DNA from: Novipirellula aureliae
GTDB lineage: Bacteria > Planctomycetota > Planctomycetia > Pirellulales > Pirellulaceae
Assembly (NCBI RefSeq): GCF_007860185.1
Contig: NZ_SJPY01000014.1
Span: 1-47,747 of the forward strand
DNA length: 47,747 nt
Reading direction: 5' to 3'
The position numbers were made by a program, and so were the translations under genes. Shown here one piece after another: positions 1 to 6,997 of this stretch (within the stretch, counting starts at the first letter, position 1; every line of letters begins with the position of its first letter). A model generated the notes under the pieces. That model was not told the DNA's origin, searched no databases, and saw nothing but the letters and a program-made list of their open reading frames with translations.

Positions 1-659
1 CATGACGCCACCCACTCGGTCGAATCCCAATGGAAGGCGTTGGTTTCCATCGGATCGACGATCGAATCATCCGCTTCATAGTCGAAGATGCGGCGTGGCG
101 AGAATGGATCGTGAACAACAACGTTAGCGTCGTACGCATCAAGCCAAGATTCGGGATCGGACGCCGGGAAGTCGTGCGTATAGTCAACCTCGGCATCGAG
201 TCGCACGGGGACGGTCGGGCCGACGTTGTACCGCAGTCGTCCATAGGTCGCTCCGTTTTGGGCCAAGATAAACATAACGGCCCAATCCGGGGCCGAGAAC
301 GAGCGGTCGAAGGTGTCTTCATCCGTCCCACTTGGCAGCGCAGAGCAACCAGGATGGGTGTGAATCCAGATCCGGGCAAACTGGTCCGGCGACCGTCCTT
401 CGTCGACCTGTCGATCGAAGAAGTCGGCAACCGATTCGTCATCGAACTCGACGGTCACCGCGGTGCAGCGTTGTCGTACGAGTTCGACGTCGATGATCAA
501 CAGTGGGTCGTCGGCATCGCTGATACCGAATCCACCGACTTCGCTTGGCCCCGCATCACGCAAGCAGAGCAGCTTTGACCAGGCATACGGGCTAAACCGT
601 AACCTCGGGCGTACTCGCCTCTGCCGACGTTTCGGCTTCTTGTTTTTCAATGCAATCAT
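1..659 (-). CDS. JAB/JAMM-domain metalloprotease (Mov34/MPN/PAD-1 family), 3' end at window edge
   Basis: Predicted zinc isopeptidase that would remove or process a ubiquitin-like protein. The JAMM signature is complete: Glu40 in a PSEVGGFG context, then H100-T-H102, seven residues, Ser110, two residues, Asp113 (E...HxH(x7)SxxD). I chose ATG 659 because the frame is open from there; it overlaps the E2-like gene by 68 bases, so the two are probably translationally coupled. About 219 codons are visible, and the stop must lie at or just beyond base 1. The first 25 residues are very basic (KNKKPKRRQRRVRPRLR). The gene is last in the visible minus-strand operon, where an E1/ThiF-type enzyme would be expected next, outside the window. 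The motif call is strong; the substrate is inferred from neighbours. The long plus-strand frame at 30-578 is a shadow of this gene. Confidence 0.85.
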   Translation of the reverse strand, partial: MIALKNKKPKRRQRRVRPRLRFSPYAWSKLLCLRDAGPSEVGGFGISDADDPLLIIDVELVRQRCTAVTVEFDDESVADFFDRQVDEGRSPDQFARIWIHTHPGCSALPSGTDEDTFDRSFSAPDWAVMFILAQNGATYGRLRYNVGPTVPVRLDAEVDYTHDFPASDPESWLDAYDANVVVHDPFSPRRIFDYEADDSIVDPMETNAFHWDSTEWVAS

Positions 660-1602
660 CGCAAAGGTTCTCCGAGTTAAGACAATTTTCACAAAAAGAA
701 TCGCCACAAGCCGAGCACTCGCCCAGGCAGTAGGCACAAAGGGTTTCGTCGCAGCTGCTACAAGATTTCGAGCAGTCGTCGCACAACGTTTCGCTGCATT
801 GGCTACAACTGCTGGCACAGTCGTTACACAGTTCGCATTCACAGCGGTCGCATTGGCGCCGCGAATCACCAGAGATGACATCGCCACATTCGCTGCACTC
901 CACGCCGTCCCAGGCGTCCAATGAGATATAGGCACTGTCGGCGTTGTAGGTTTGCAGAATTTGGCAAACGATCGCAAAGAAGTCGTACAAACGACCTTGT
1001 GCCAAGGCCATTTTGATTGCCGCCTGCCCCTCGCCCTCACACAAACGTTCGTCCATGACATGTGGATGAGTGTTACCGTCACACATTTGCGCCGGGTTTG
1101 GATCACGTGCAATGATTCGGTAGGGACAGCTTTCCGTTAAGCGCTTCAATTCAAGTCGAATCTCAAAGGCTCCCAGGTAGGTGTCTTCGAGTTCGATCGC
1201 CTGGGTTTCCACGGAAATGGTTTTCGTTTTGCGTTCGATTCGAAGTGTGTCGTATTCCACCGCCATAGCATTCAAATCAGCGATGATGTCGTGGATTGAG
1301 CTAATCGGTCCACACGTCGACGTCGTATCCAAGTCGATCGCGAACGACTCGGCCTGAAAAGCCAGAGCACGATACGCCTGAGCCAAACGCTGCTGGATCG
1401 TTCGCCGTGCCGATGGCCAACCTCGTTGATCGGCGATCCGATATAGACGCCGTAGCCGCTCAATACGCGACAAAAGTGTCGAGTCGATTGCCGCCGGTTC
1501 GGCGGGCTTTGGCGTGCGATGTAGTCGGCGGTGGACCGCCATGGCTGCACGGCATCGCTCCTGCAACTCTTTACGGGTTGGCTTTACCTTAGTTCGGCAC
1601 AT
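592..1602 (-). CDS. E2 (UBC)-like protein fused to a Cys-rich RING/zinc-ribbon-like tail
   Basis: 336 residues, starting at ATG 1602, two bases after the stop of the ubiquitin-like gene; the frame upstream of this ATG is inside that gene and is not used. Three parts are visible. Residues 1-90 are basic and helical. Residues about 125-235 resemble a UBC fold: a strand-rich stretch ending in DPNP, then THPH (178-181) and ERLCEG with Cys188 where E2 enzymes have HPN...CL, then a helical segment GRLYDFFAIVCQILQTYN. Residues 236-317 carry about 20 cysteines in CxxC pairs (CSECG, CDRC, CNDC, CSQC, CDDC and so on), a binuclear zinc pattern like RING or treble-clef domains. Expected role: carrying and ligating the ubiquitin-like protein. 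The E2 assignment is inference from the HPH...C pattern and context; the zinc tail is plain to see. Confidence 0.6.
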   Translation of the reverse strand: MCRTKVKPTRKELQERCRAAMAVHRRLHRTPKPAEPAAIDSTLLSRIERLRRLYRIADQRGWPSARRTIQQRLAQAYRALAFQAESFAIDLDTTSTCGPISSIHDIIADLNAMAVEYDTLRIERKTKTISVETQAIELEDTYLGAFEIRLELKRLTESCPYRIIARDPNPAQMCDGNTHPHVMDERLCEGEGQAAIKMALAQGRLYDFFAIVCQILQTYNADSAYISLDAWDGVECSECGDVISGDSRRQCDRCECELCNDCASSCSQCSETLCDDCSKSCSSCDETLCAYCLGECSACGDSFCENCLNSENLCDDCIEKQEAETSAEASTPEVTV

Positions 1603-1604
1603 CG

Positions 1605-1826
1605 TTATGCCGCTCCTTCGATCTTGATTGGCGTGATCGAGATGCGGTCGCCCTCGCAAAGCTGCTGGTCCGCTGCCGAGGGTAATCGGTTAACTCGGAT
1701 CAAATAGTTGTGTTCTTTGCCAGAGCCGACACGCTCGTTAAACAGTTCACTGACGGTCGTGTTGTCAGCGACTTCGACATAGTTGGCGAAACCGGCACCG
1801 TCGTTGTTGATAAGAAGAATCTTCAT
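1605..1826 (-). CDS. ThiS/MoaD-type ubiquitin-like beta-grasp protein
   Basis: 73 residues. ATG 1826 is preceded by AAGGA at about 8 bases; the GTG further upstream (1904) lacks such a site. The C-terminal half, [20 protein letters not shown] followed by [13 protein letters not shown], is the typical end of ThiS/MoaD-like proteins (VN..p....L.dGD.I.i.P...gG). It lies directly before the E2-like and JAB genes, so it is the likely protein modifier of the pathway. The protein ends in Gly-Ala-Ala instead of the usual Gly-Gly, with nothing after it to be trimmed, so adenylation by a classical E1 would act on Ala. The 149 bases between it and the next gene upstream hold no convincing gene. Confidence 0.75.
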   Translation of the reverse strand: MKILLINNDGAGFANYVEVADNTTVSELFNERVGSGKEHNYLIRVNRLPSAADQQLCEGDRISITPIKIEGAA

Positions 1827-1975
1827 GCTATTTATCCTTAGAGTGAATGGTCGTGTGAGGGTTTGTTTGGCGACGACCACGAAAGCGAAGTCGTCGTCGG
1901 CCACGACGCGGTTGATGGTGCTGGGACCACCCGCCGCGTCGTGGAAGTTGTTTACCGATGTGGTGATGTGGCGGC

Positions 1976-2182
1976 TTAACCAAGCACGAATTCCGCATCG
2001 GTGTTTTCATTGCGATTTGCATCGAGTTCGTCCCAATCGATGACGTGGGGTCCGAGGTCTTCAGCTTCCGAATCGCTGATCGGCTGCGAGGGATCGGCGA
2101 TTAGAAAGCCGAGTCGTTTGATGGTGGCAACCGATTCGCCGGTCGCACGGGAAACGCTACGGTAGAGGTCTGCTTGAAGCAT
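1976..2182 (-). CDS. Small conserved-type hypothetical protein (68 aa)
   Basis: I do not recognise a named family. ATG 2182 has GGAG nine bases upstream; a TTG at 2197 is an alternative. The N-terminus [20 protein letters not shown] could form a short helix-turn-helix-like pair ([22 protein letters not shown]), and the rest is acidic with an [12 protein letters not shown] segment. Its position between a terminator and the ubiquitin-like gene, on the same strand, suggests that it belongs to that transcript. Small proteins of this look accompany the JAB/E2/ubiquitin-like cluster in planctomycetes as far as I recall. Function unknown. Confidence 0.65.
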   Translation of the reverse strand: MLQADLYRSVSRATGESVATIKRLGFLIADPSQPISDSEAEDLGPHVIDWDELDANRNENTDAEFVLG

Positions 2183-2216
2183 CGATTGAATCTCCAAAGT
2201 GAAGGGAACAGAAACG

Positions 2217-2260
2217 AAAAAATCCCTCGTCGGATCGGCACTGTGCCGGTCCCCCGAGGG
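2217..2260 (-). terminator. Intrinsic terminator or attenuator inside the operon
   Basis: Read on the minus strand, a nested hairpin (outer stem CCCTCG/CGAGGG, inner stem CGGCA/TGCCG) is followed by ATTTTTT. It lies between the 82-residue gene and the 68-residue gene, both minus strand, so it would end or attenuate transcription coming from the AAA ATPase side and lower expression of the ubiquitin-like/E2/JAB genes. Confidence 0.75.
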
Positions 2261-2291
2261 CTTAGGTGATTGGTAAAACCGAAAGCTTGGC

Positions 2292-2540
2292 TTAGCTGCT
2301 ATCAGCAGTCAGCCAATGCGCGCCAAGCCAGTCAAGTTCGGCAGCGAGTGCCTCACTACGGTTGCCGAACGGTCCCAACTTGGGACCGTCAACGGGTGAA
2401 AGATCGGCCGTCCATTGGCCGTGATCGGTGGGTTCAACATGTGAGCCACGGCGGATCGACAGCGAGCCAAGCTGGTTCAAGTCGATCGCTTCGCTGTATA
2501 CACAGCGACCCGTGCCACTGGGCAAGAAAATGATTTCCAT
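2292..2540 (-). CDS. Small hypothetical protein (82 aa)
   Basis: Not recognised. It starts at ATG 2540, eight bases after the stop of the upstream coiled-coil gene, so it is clearly in the same operon. The protein (MEIIFLPSGTGRCVYSEAID at the N-terminus) looks beta-rich at first, with a C-terminal amphipathic stretch (RSEALAAELDWLGAHWL). No signal peptide, membrane segment or metal site is visible. It is followed by the intrinsic terminator at 2217-2260, which makes it the last gene of the first transcription block. Similar small proteins seem to travel with Ycf46-like ATPase/DUF1257 clusters, but I cannot confirm this here. Confidence 0.6.
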   Translation of the reverse strand: MEIIFLPSGTGRCVYSEAIDLNQLGSLSIRRGSHVEPTDHGQWTADLSPVDGPKLGPFGNRSEALAAELDWLGAHWLTADSS

Positions 2541-2548
2541 TGCTGAGC

Positions 2549-3493
2549 CTACTTCGCGCGCCGGATCAGGCTGCGGCGAGGCCGATCCACCAGCAGTCCG
2601 TCGAGAGACGATTGCACACCTGACAGCTTACCGGCGATCTCTTGGCGAAATGCTGCGTCCCCGCGAAGCTGATCCGGTTTCACGCCCCTCATCACCGCAC
2701 GGGCACGGTCCACCAATTGATCGAGCTCGCCACTCGAAGAAATGTTTAATCGTTGGAACCGTTCAAAGAACATGGTCAAGTTCTCGATTGCCGAATCGCG
2801 AAACACTTTTGGCTTGCCGTCGTCGCTACCGGCAATCCGCTCGGACAAGTGGTCGACCAGTTTGGACAATTCATCGAGGAATGCCCCCTCGGCCAACTGA
2901 ACCGCCTCGTCGAACCGATTGCGCATTCGATCGCACTCTTGTTGATAAAGCTGCGGGTTGAGCCGACGCAGGTACTCGGGCGGCTCGACACTCGGGAAAT
3001 CCCAGGCAATCTCGAATAAGCCGGACATGGTGTCGGGGTAATCCGCATCGCAATATAAGTCGCCAAGTCGCTCGCGGGCTTCATACTTCAGTTGCGAGAA
3101 CTGCTGATCGAGTTCGGTGACCGCTTGCTGCAGTTCGTTATGAAACGACTGCATCGTGATCGAAATATCATCAAGTGATCCCTGCGGAACCAAACGGATT
3201 CCAGACTCGGGATACGGTAAACTGACGCCCTTAAAATAGGCGACCGCACGGCTGCGGATACTGGTCACGGCACGAAACGCTGGAGCGCCCGTGTCGATCA
3301 GTTTCTTGCCTGCGGAAATGAATTTGCCTTCTGCATGAAATGTATCAGCTGCTTGACTTTTCTGCTGAGGCGATAGCGTCTTGCGGGTGCCGAACCAAGT
3401 AAAGCTAAGCCGCATCGCGGCCATGCTGGTCCGTAGCCTTTCGGATGCGGTTTCGCTGGCTTGATCCAGCGATTCATCCAGAATACTGCTCAT
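2549..3493 (-). CDS. Coiled-coil/helical protein next to the AAA ATPase, possibly DUF3150-like
   Basis: 314 residues from ATG 3493, which has a strong AAGGAG seven bases upstream; the longer open frame to 3691 overlaps the ATPase gene and has no such site. The protein is almost all helix: residues about 120-165 (SFHNELQQAVTELDQQFSQL region) and 190-235 (YQQECDRMRNRFDEAVQLAE region) look like coiled coils, and the C-terminus is basic (RPRRSLIRRAK). Its size, helical make-up and place next to an AAA ATPase fit the DUF3150 type, which accompanies MoxR-like ATPases, but I hold this loosely. It may be a substrate adaptor or structural partner of the ATPase. It follows the ATPase gene by 70 bases, same strand. 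Confidence 0.65.
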   Translation of the reverse strand: MSSILDESLDQASETASERLRTSMAAMRLSFTWFGTRKTLSPQQKSQAADTFHAEGKFISAGKKLIDTGAPAFRAVTSIRSRAVAYFKGVSLPYPESGIRLVPQGSLDDISITMQSFHNELQQAVTELDQQFSQLKYEARERLGDLYCDADYPDTMSGLFEIAWDFPSVEPPEYLRRLNPQLYQQECDRMRNRFDEAVQLAEGAFLDELSKLVDHLSERIAGSDDGKPKVFRDSAIENLTMFFERFQRLNISSSGELDQLVDRARAVMRGVKPDQLRGDAAFRQEIAGKLSGVQSSLDGLLVDRPRRSLIRRAK

Positions 3494-3563
3494 GGAATTT
3501 CTCCTTTGTGAGAGAGTGAGATAGGGTTTGTGAACTGAAACGCCGCGATTTGGCAGACGCGGT

Positions 3564-5060
3564 TTAATTGTTGGAAGGCCGTGACCGAGCAAGCCGTCGT
3601 TTGCCGTTGCTGGTCTTAGGCGAACTGGCTGTGTACACGCCTGGCCGATCTGCATCGAGACAGCGCCCCGATGCCCACTGACGCAGTGCATCGACTGATT
3701 CGGACGACGTCACCGCTACTGGCACGACGTTCTGGGCGGACTGAACAACCGGCATGTCCAACAGGGCAGCCAAGCGGCAGCAGGCCCGGATTTCAGCACC
3801 GGACCAATCGTTGTCGTCGGGTAGCCGCTGAGTCGCATCCAACTCGAACAGGGCCAAATACATTGCCCAGATGGAGTCTTTGGCTTCACGCGATGGCAAG
3901 TCGACAAAAAACACACCATCGAAGCGTTCCGAACGAGAGAATTCCGGCGGCAGTTGCCGGATATTGTTCGATGTGCAAACCACGAAAACGTCGGTTTCGT
4001 GGTCATTAAGCCAGCCAAGGAACGAGCCGAGCATCCGAGACGAAACACCGCCGTCGTTTTGGCCGCCATTACTGCTGCCCGCAAACGCTTTTTCGACTTC
4101 ATCCACCATCAAAATCGCCGGAGCCATCGCGTCCGCAATCGCTAGCGCCAGGCGAGTCCGTTCTTCGGTCGATCCAACGAGCGAACCCATCAAGCAACCA
4201 ACGTCAAGCTGCAAGACCGGGCGGCCGGTCTCTTTGCCAAGAGCCTTACAAAACGCACTCTTTCCGCAGCCAGGGGGCGACAACAGCATCACGCCGCGAG
4301 GCCGCCTGAGTGGATTGCTACGGCATGGCTGTAGCAGTGCCCGTTTGGTAAACCGTTTAAGCGAATCGAGTCCACCGAGCTGTGAAAAATCGTCAGTACC
4401 CCGATAGAGTTTCAGCAAACCCGATTTGGTGAGCATTTGCGATTTCTGCTGCCAAAGCGTTTCGGGTGCAAGGCAAGACTCACGGATCAGCGACAAGCTA
4501 AAAGCATTTTCGGCCTCGATACGAGTCAACCCCACGGCGGCATCAAGTACACGCTCAAGCTCCGCTGCGTCCGGTAGTTCTCCCGGTTCGACAGCGATTT
4601 CTTCAGCGATCTTTTTTAGCTGTTGGCGATCGGGCAATTCGTGATCAACCACCACCATCAATTTTTCAAGTTCGACCGGGATCTGGACGACCGGAGCCAA
4701 GACAATCAGAATCGTCCGGGACTGTTTCCCAGCGAGTACCTGCTTAGCCATCGCCTGCACGATTTCGGCCGATTGCAAGAACCGATGAAAGTTTTCCAAG
4801 ATCAAGATTTTGGTCTGATCTTCGCTTCCGATCGCGTCAGCAGCACGCAGCGCCGCCAGTGGATCGGTAGCATCTTGCGGCACATCTTGACCACCGACAG
4901 CCAGTCCGCTTGCCACATTCCAACTAGCACACTGCCACTGCTCTTGTCGGCAGAGGTTCGCGATTTCGGTAATCGCCTCGTGAGGTTCGTGCGTCGTGAC
5001 CCAGATACCCGTGAAGCACGCGCGCACGAGTTCATCCAATCGCTTGGTAAGCGACATCAT
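3564..5060 (-). CDS. Ycf46-like AAA ATPase
   Basis: 498 residues. The N-terminal 200 residues resemble the non-catalytic half of Ycf46 proteins (LVRACFTGIWVTTHEPHEAI; a P-loop-like fold without Walker A). The C-terminal half is a classical AAA module: Walker A SPPGCGKS at 261-268, Walker B ILMVDEVEKAF at 316-326, sensor 1 VVCTSNN at 360-366, and arginine-finger candidates in SRSERFDG (375-382). Two ATGs are adjacent (5060 and 5057); AAAGGA upstream is better spaced for 5057. Ycf46 and the DUF1257 (Ycf35) protein encoded just upstream are both also found in cyanobacteria and plastids. It may remodel a target or act as chaperone for the conjugation machinery encoded downstream. The ATPase call is firm; the role is inferred. 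Confidence 0.88.
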   Translation of the reverse strand: MMSLTKRLDELVRACFTGIWVTTHEPHEAITEIANLCRQEQWQCASWNVASGLAVGGQDVPQDATDPLAALRAADAIGSEDQTKILILENFHRFLQSAEIVQAMAKQVLAGKQSRTILIVLAPVVQIPVELEKLMVVVDHELPDRQQLKKIAEEIAVEPGELPDAAELERVLDAAVGLTRIEAENAFSLSLIRESCLAPETLWQQKSQMLTKSGLLKLYRGTDDFSQLGGLDSLKRFTKRALLQPCRSNPLRRPRGVMLLSPPGCGKSAFCKALGKETGRPVLQLDVGCLMGSLVGSTEERTRLALAIADAMAPAILMVDEVEKAFAGSSNGGQNDGGVSSRMLGSFLGWLNDHETDVFVVCTSNNIRQLPPEFSRSERFDGVFFVDLPSREAKDSIWAMYLALFELDATQRLPDDNDWSGAEIRACCRLAALLDMPVVQSAQNVVPVAVTSSESVDALRQWASGRCLDADRPGVYTASSPKTSNGKRRLARSRPSNN

Positions 5061-5132
5061 TCTATCCTTTCATCTTGCGGTAAATAAAGACCACGCAGAC
5101 CAAGCCACGTGGTATTGAAAAGAAAATCGCCG

Positions 5133-5321
5133 CTACTGACGCGTCGATTGTTGTTGCGAACTAGTCGCTTGATGAAACTCAGGCTTTAACGTTTCGCTTG
5201 TTGCCTTGCCCAAAGCCGATTCGACAAACCGGCTAGCCTCCCGGCATGTTTGGCCAGAAAACCCAAACGTCTCGGCACGAGTTTTTCCATCCGGTGCAAC
5301 GATGATTTCGATCGTTTTCAT
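5133..5321 (-). CDS. DUF2997 family small protein
   Basis: 62 residues. The N-terminus MKTIEIIVAPDGKTRAETFG, followed by FSGQTCREASRFVESALG, matches the DUF2997 pattern (short beta hairpin, then a GxxCxxAsrfie..lG helix with a conserved Cys). Its ATG overlaps the stop of the DUF1257 gene (ATGA), so the two are translationally coupled. DUF2997 and DUF1257 proteins are regularly paired, and no biochemical role is known to me. The Gln-rich C-terminal tail (SSQQQSTRQ) is typical low-complexity end sequence. Confidence 0.85.
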   Translation of the reverse strand: MKTIEIIVAPDGKTRAETFGFSGQTCREASRFVESALGKATSETLKPEFHQATSSQQQSTRQ

Positions 5322-5689
5322 GATGCACCTCCTGCGACGTTGACGGTCAGCTTCACGCTCCCATCGGCAAGGGGCTGCTCAACTACCGAGTGCCCTTGCC
5401 TACGAGCTTCGATCAAGGTTTTTTCAACAGCGTAGCGCTGCAAGAATGCATCAAGTCGCGATCGTTCGCCCCAGTGGCCTTCGTAATTATCGAAATCGAC
5501 TTGGCCGCTGTTGCAATCACAAACCACCGGATACCGCCAACCCGAAAGTTGGACGATCCAGCCTTCTCGAAGCCCACTAAAAAGCTTAGCCGAGCCAAAG
5601 AGTGGCTCCGGTAATTGCAGTCGCGAGCAAGCAGCCCGTATCGCAACCGGATCACGCACCTGAGCTTCGATTTGCACAATATGTGACAT
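5318..5689 (-). CDS. DUF1257 (Ycf35-like) protein
   Basis: 123 residues from ATG 5689, preceded by GGGAGG at about 8 bases; the frame is open further upstream but with no ribosome-binding site. It begins MSHIVQIEAQVRDPVAIRAA and contains GWRYPVVCDCNSGQVDFDNY and HWGERSRLDAFLQRYAVEK, as in the DUF1257/Ycf35 family, with the C-terminal domain reading a direct repeat of strand-helix (GSVKLTVNVAG). It is the first gene of the minus-strand operon; the 256-base gap to the divergent DUF1580 gene (5690-5945) must hold both promoters but shows no element I would name. Function is unknown even in plastids. It probably acts with DUF2997 and the ATPase. Confidence 0.85.
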   Translation of the reverse strand: MSHIVQIEAQVRDPVAIRAACSRLQLPEPLFGSAKLFSGLREGWIVQLSGWRYPVVCDCNSGQVDFDNYEGHWGERSRLDAFLQRYAVEKTLIEARRQGHSVVEQPLADGSVKLTVNVAGGAS

Positions 5690-5945
5690 GTGAAACCCTC
5701 CCAAAAGAGAGAAATCGGGCGGCCAAACAAGAGATTTGGCCACGGTCGATAGCAGCACGCTTCCGACCAAGTTATATGCCACGTTTTTGGGCTAGGTTAA
5801 GCACTTGGAGACGTCGTCCGGAAAACTAAAAACAAGAAATTTTCGATACCGCGATACTACAACCTTACTACCGCCTTAATCCCGCGATCAGTCATTAGAA
5901 TTCGCTGCAACAACGAACATTCCATCACAAAACGGAGCAAACAAA

Positions 5946-6233
5946 ATGGCGATCGACCTGCAGAACAGTCTTACTTTTCGGCAGCTTGCAACCCGACTGT
6001 CAAGTTGTTCAGACGCCACGCCTGTGCACCCGAGCACGGTCCATCGCTGGCGGCTGCGCGGCATCGATGGAACGCGACTGGAAGCTGTGAAGATCGGCGG
6101 CCGCTGGTACACAAGCTGGCCGGCACTCGAGTCTTTTGCTGCCACGCTAACGGCGAAAAAGAATGATCCGACGCGAGTTTCATCACAAGCGGCGGCGGAT
6201 GCACAGGTGCAATTGGAAAATAGCAAATGGTAA
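5946..6233 (+). CDS. DUF1580 family small DNA-binding-like protein
   Basis: 95 residues, with GGAG nine bases before ATG 5946. The pattern MAIDLQNSLTFRQLATRLSS, then HPSTVHRWRLRGIDGTRLEA and KIGGRWYTSWPALESFAATL is that of DUF1580, a planctomycete-typical excisionase/MerR-like helix-turn-helix protein. As the first gene before a primase gene it probably regulates or excises the element. Its stop codon overlaps the likely start of the primase (ATGGTAA). It is the best taxonomic marker in the window. Confidence 0.85.
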   Translation: MAIDLQNSLTFRQLATRLSSCSDATPVHPSTVHRWRLRGIDGTRLEAVKIGGRWYTSWPALESFAATLTAKKNDPTRVSSQAAADAQVQLENSKW

Positions 6234-6997
6234 TTACAGAACGAAGCAAAATGAAAACCGAATCTGCGACTAACGATAATCGATGCCTCCATCTAGGGAA
6301 GGTTGGCTGGCGAGAATGCCTCTTAAACGATCGAAGGGTCGGACCAACCGAGCATGTGAGCGTGGCGGCCGAGCAGGCTGGAATGCTACATGGAATTATG
6401 ATCGATTTGGACCTGAATATTTTTGACCCTGGTGCGTTCAACGCGAAAGCTCCGCAGTCTCCGACGGAGTTCTTCGACGATCACGTCGCTCGGTGGCTCG
6501 ATAGATCCACCCTGTTGCGAAAGGCGGAAGCGAGGTGCTCAGGCAACGGGATTCACGTACTGCTCTGGCTCGATCCACCCATCCCGCTAATATCGGCGTC
6601 AGATCGAAAACTATGGGATGCGTGTATCCGTATCGTCCAGACTAGTCTGCCATCAGATCCCGACGCTCCTGGCCTAACCTCGCTCACGAGACCGATCGGC
6701 AGCATAAACGAAAAATCCAATCTCGAGGTCAAATTATTGAGAGAAGGTCAACCGGTGACGCAAGACGAGATCATTACGTTTCGCAACGAAATGATCTCCG
6801 CGCCATTCAAGACCGTTCACCGAATCTTGGCAGGAGATGAACATCAATCCCCATGCCCGATCTGCCGAAAGGATGGTACGACGCTCACAGCGATGGATCG
6901 AACAGGGATGTGTTACGGATCGTGTGGCAAGGTCAAACCAGAACGTCTGCTCGACGTATTCCTTCGGCCGAGACGCTCTGAAGGGAGGACAAAATAA
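6227..6997 (+). CDS. Archaeo-eukaryotic-type primase (PrimPol-like) with zinc tail
   Basis: 256 residues if ATG 6227 is used (coupled to the DUF1580 stop); ATG 6251 is a possible later start. It shows the AEP core in order: the DxD metal motif in MIDLDLN (Asp60, Asp62), GNGIHVLLWL with His110, and a later RPIGSINEKSNLEVKLL segment matching the basic/hDh region. The C-terminus has a zinc site CPIC (Cys210, Cys213) and CYGSC (Cys229, Cys233). It would make primers for the element's own replication. It overlaps the helicase gene by TAATG, so primase and helicase are co-translated. It is shorter than most plasmid primase-helicases because the helicase is a separate protein here. Confidence 0.75.
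   Translation: MVITERSKMKTESATNDNRCLHLGKVGWRECLLNDRRVGPTEHVSVAAEQAGMLHGIMIDLDLNIFDPGAFNAKAPQSPTEFFDDHVARWLDRSTLLRKAEARCSGNGIHVLLWLDPPIPLISASDRKLWDACIRIVQTSLPSDPDAPGLTSLTRPIGSINEKSNLEVKLLREGQPVTQDEIITFRNEMISAPFKTVHRILAGDEHQSPCPICRKDGTTLTAMDRTGMCYGSCGKVKPERLLDVFLRPRRSEGRTK

Noticed and set aside
30-578. 182-codon plus-strand frame
   Set aside because: It is the shadow of the JAMM-protease gene on the minus strand, whose motif is complete.
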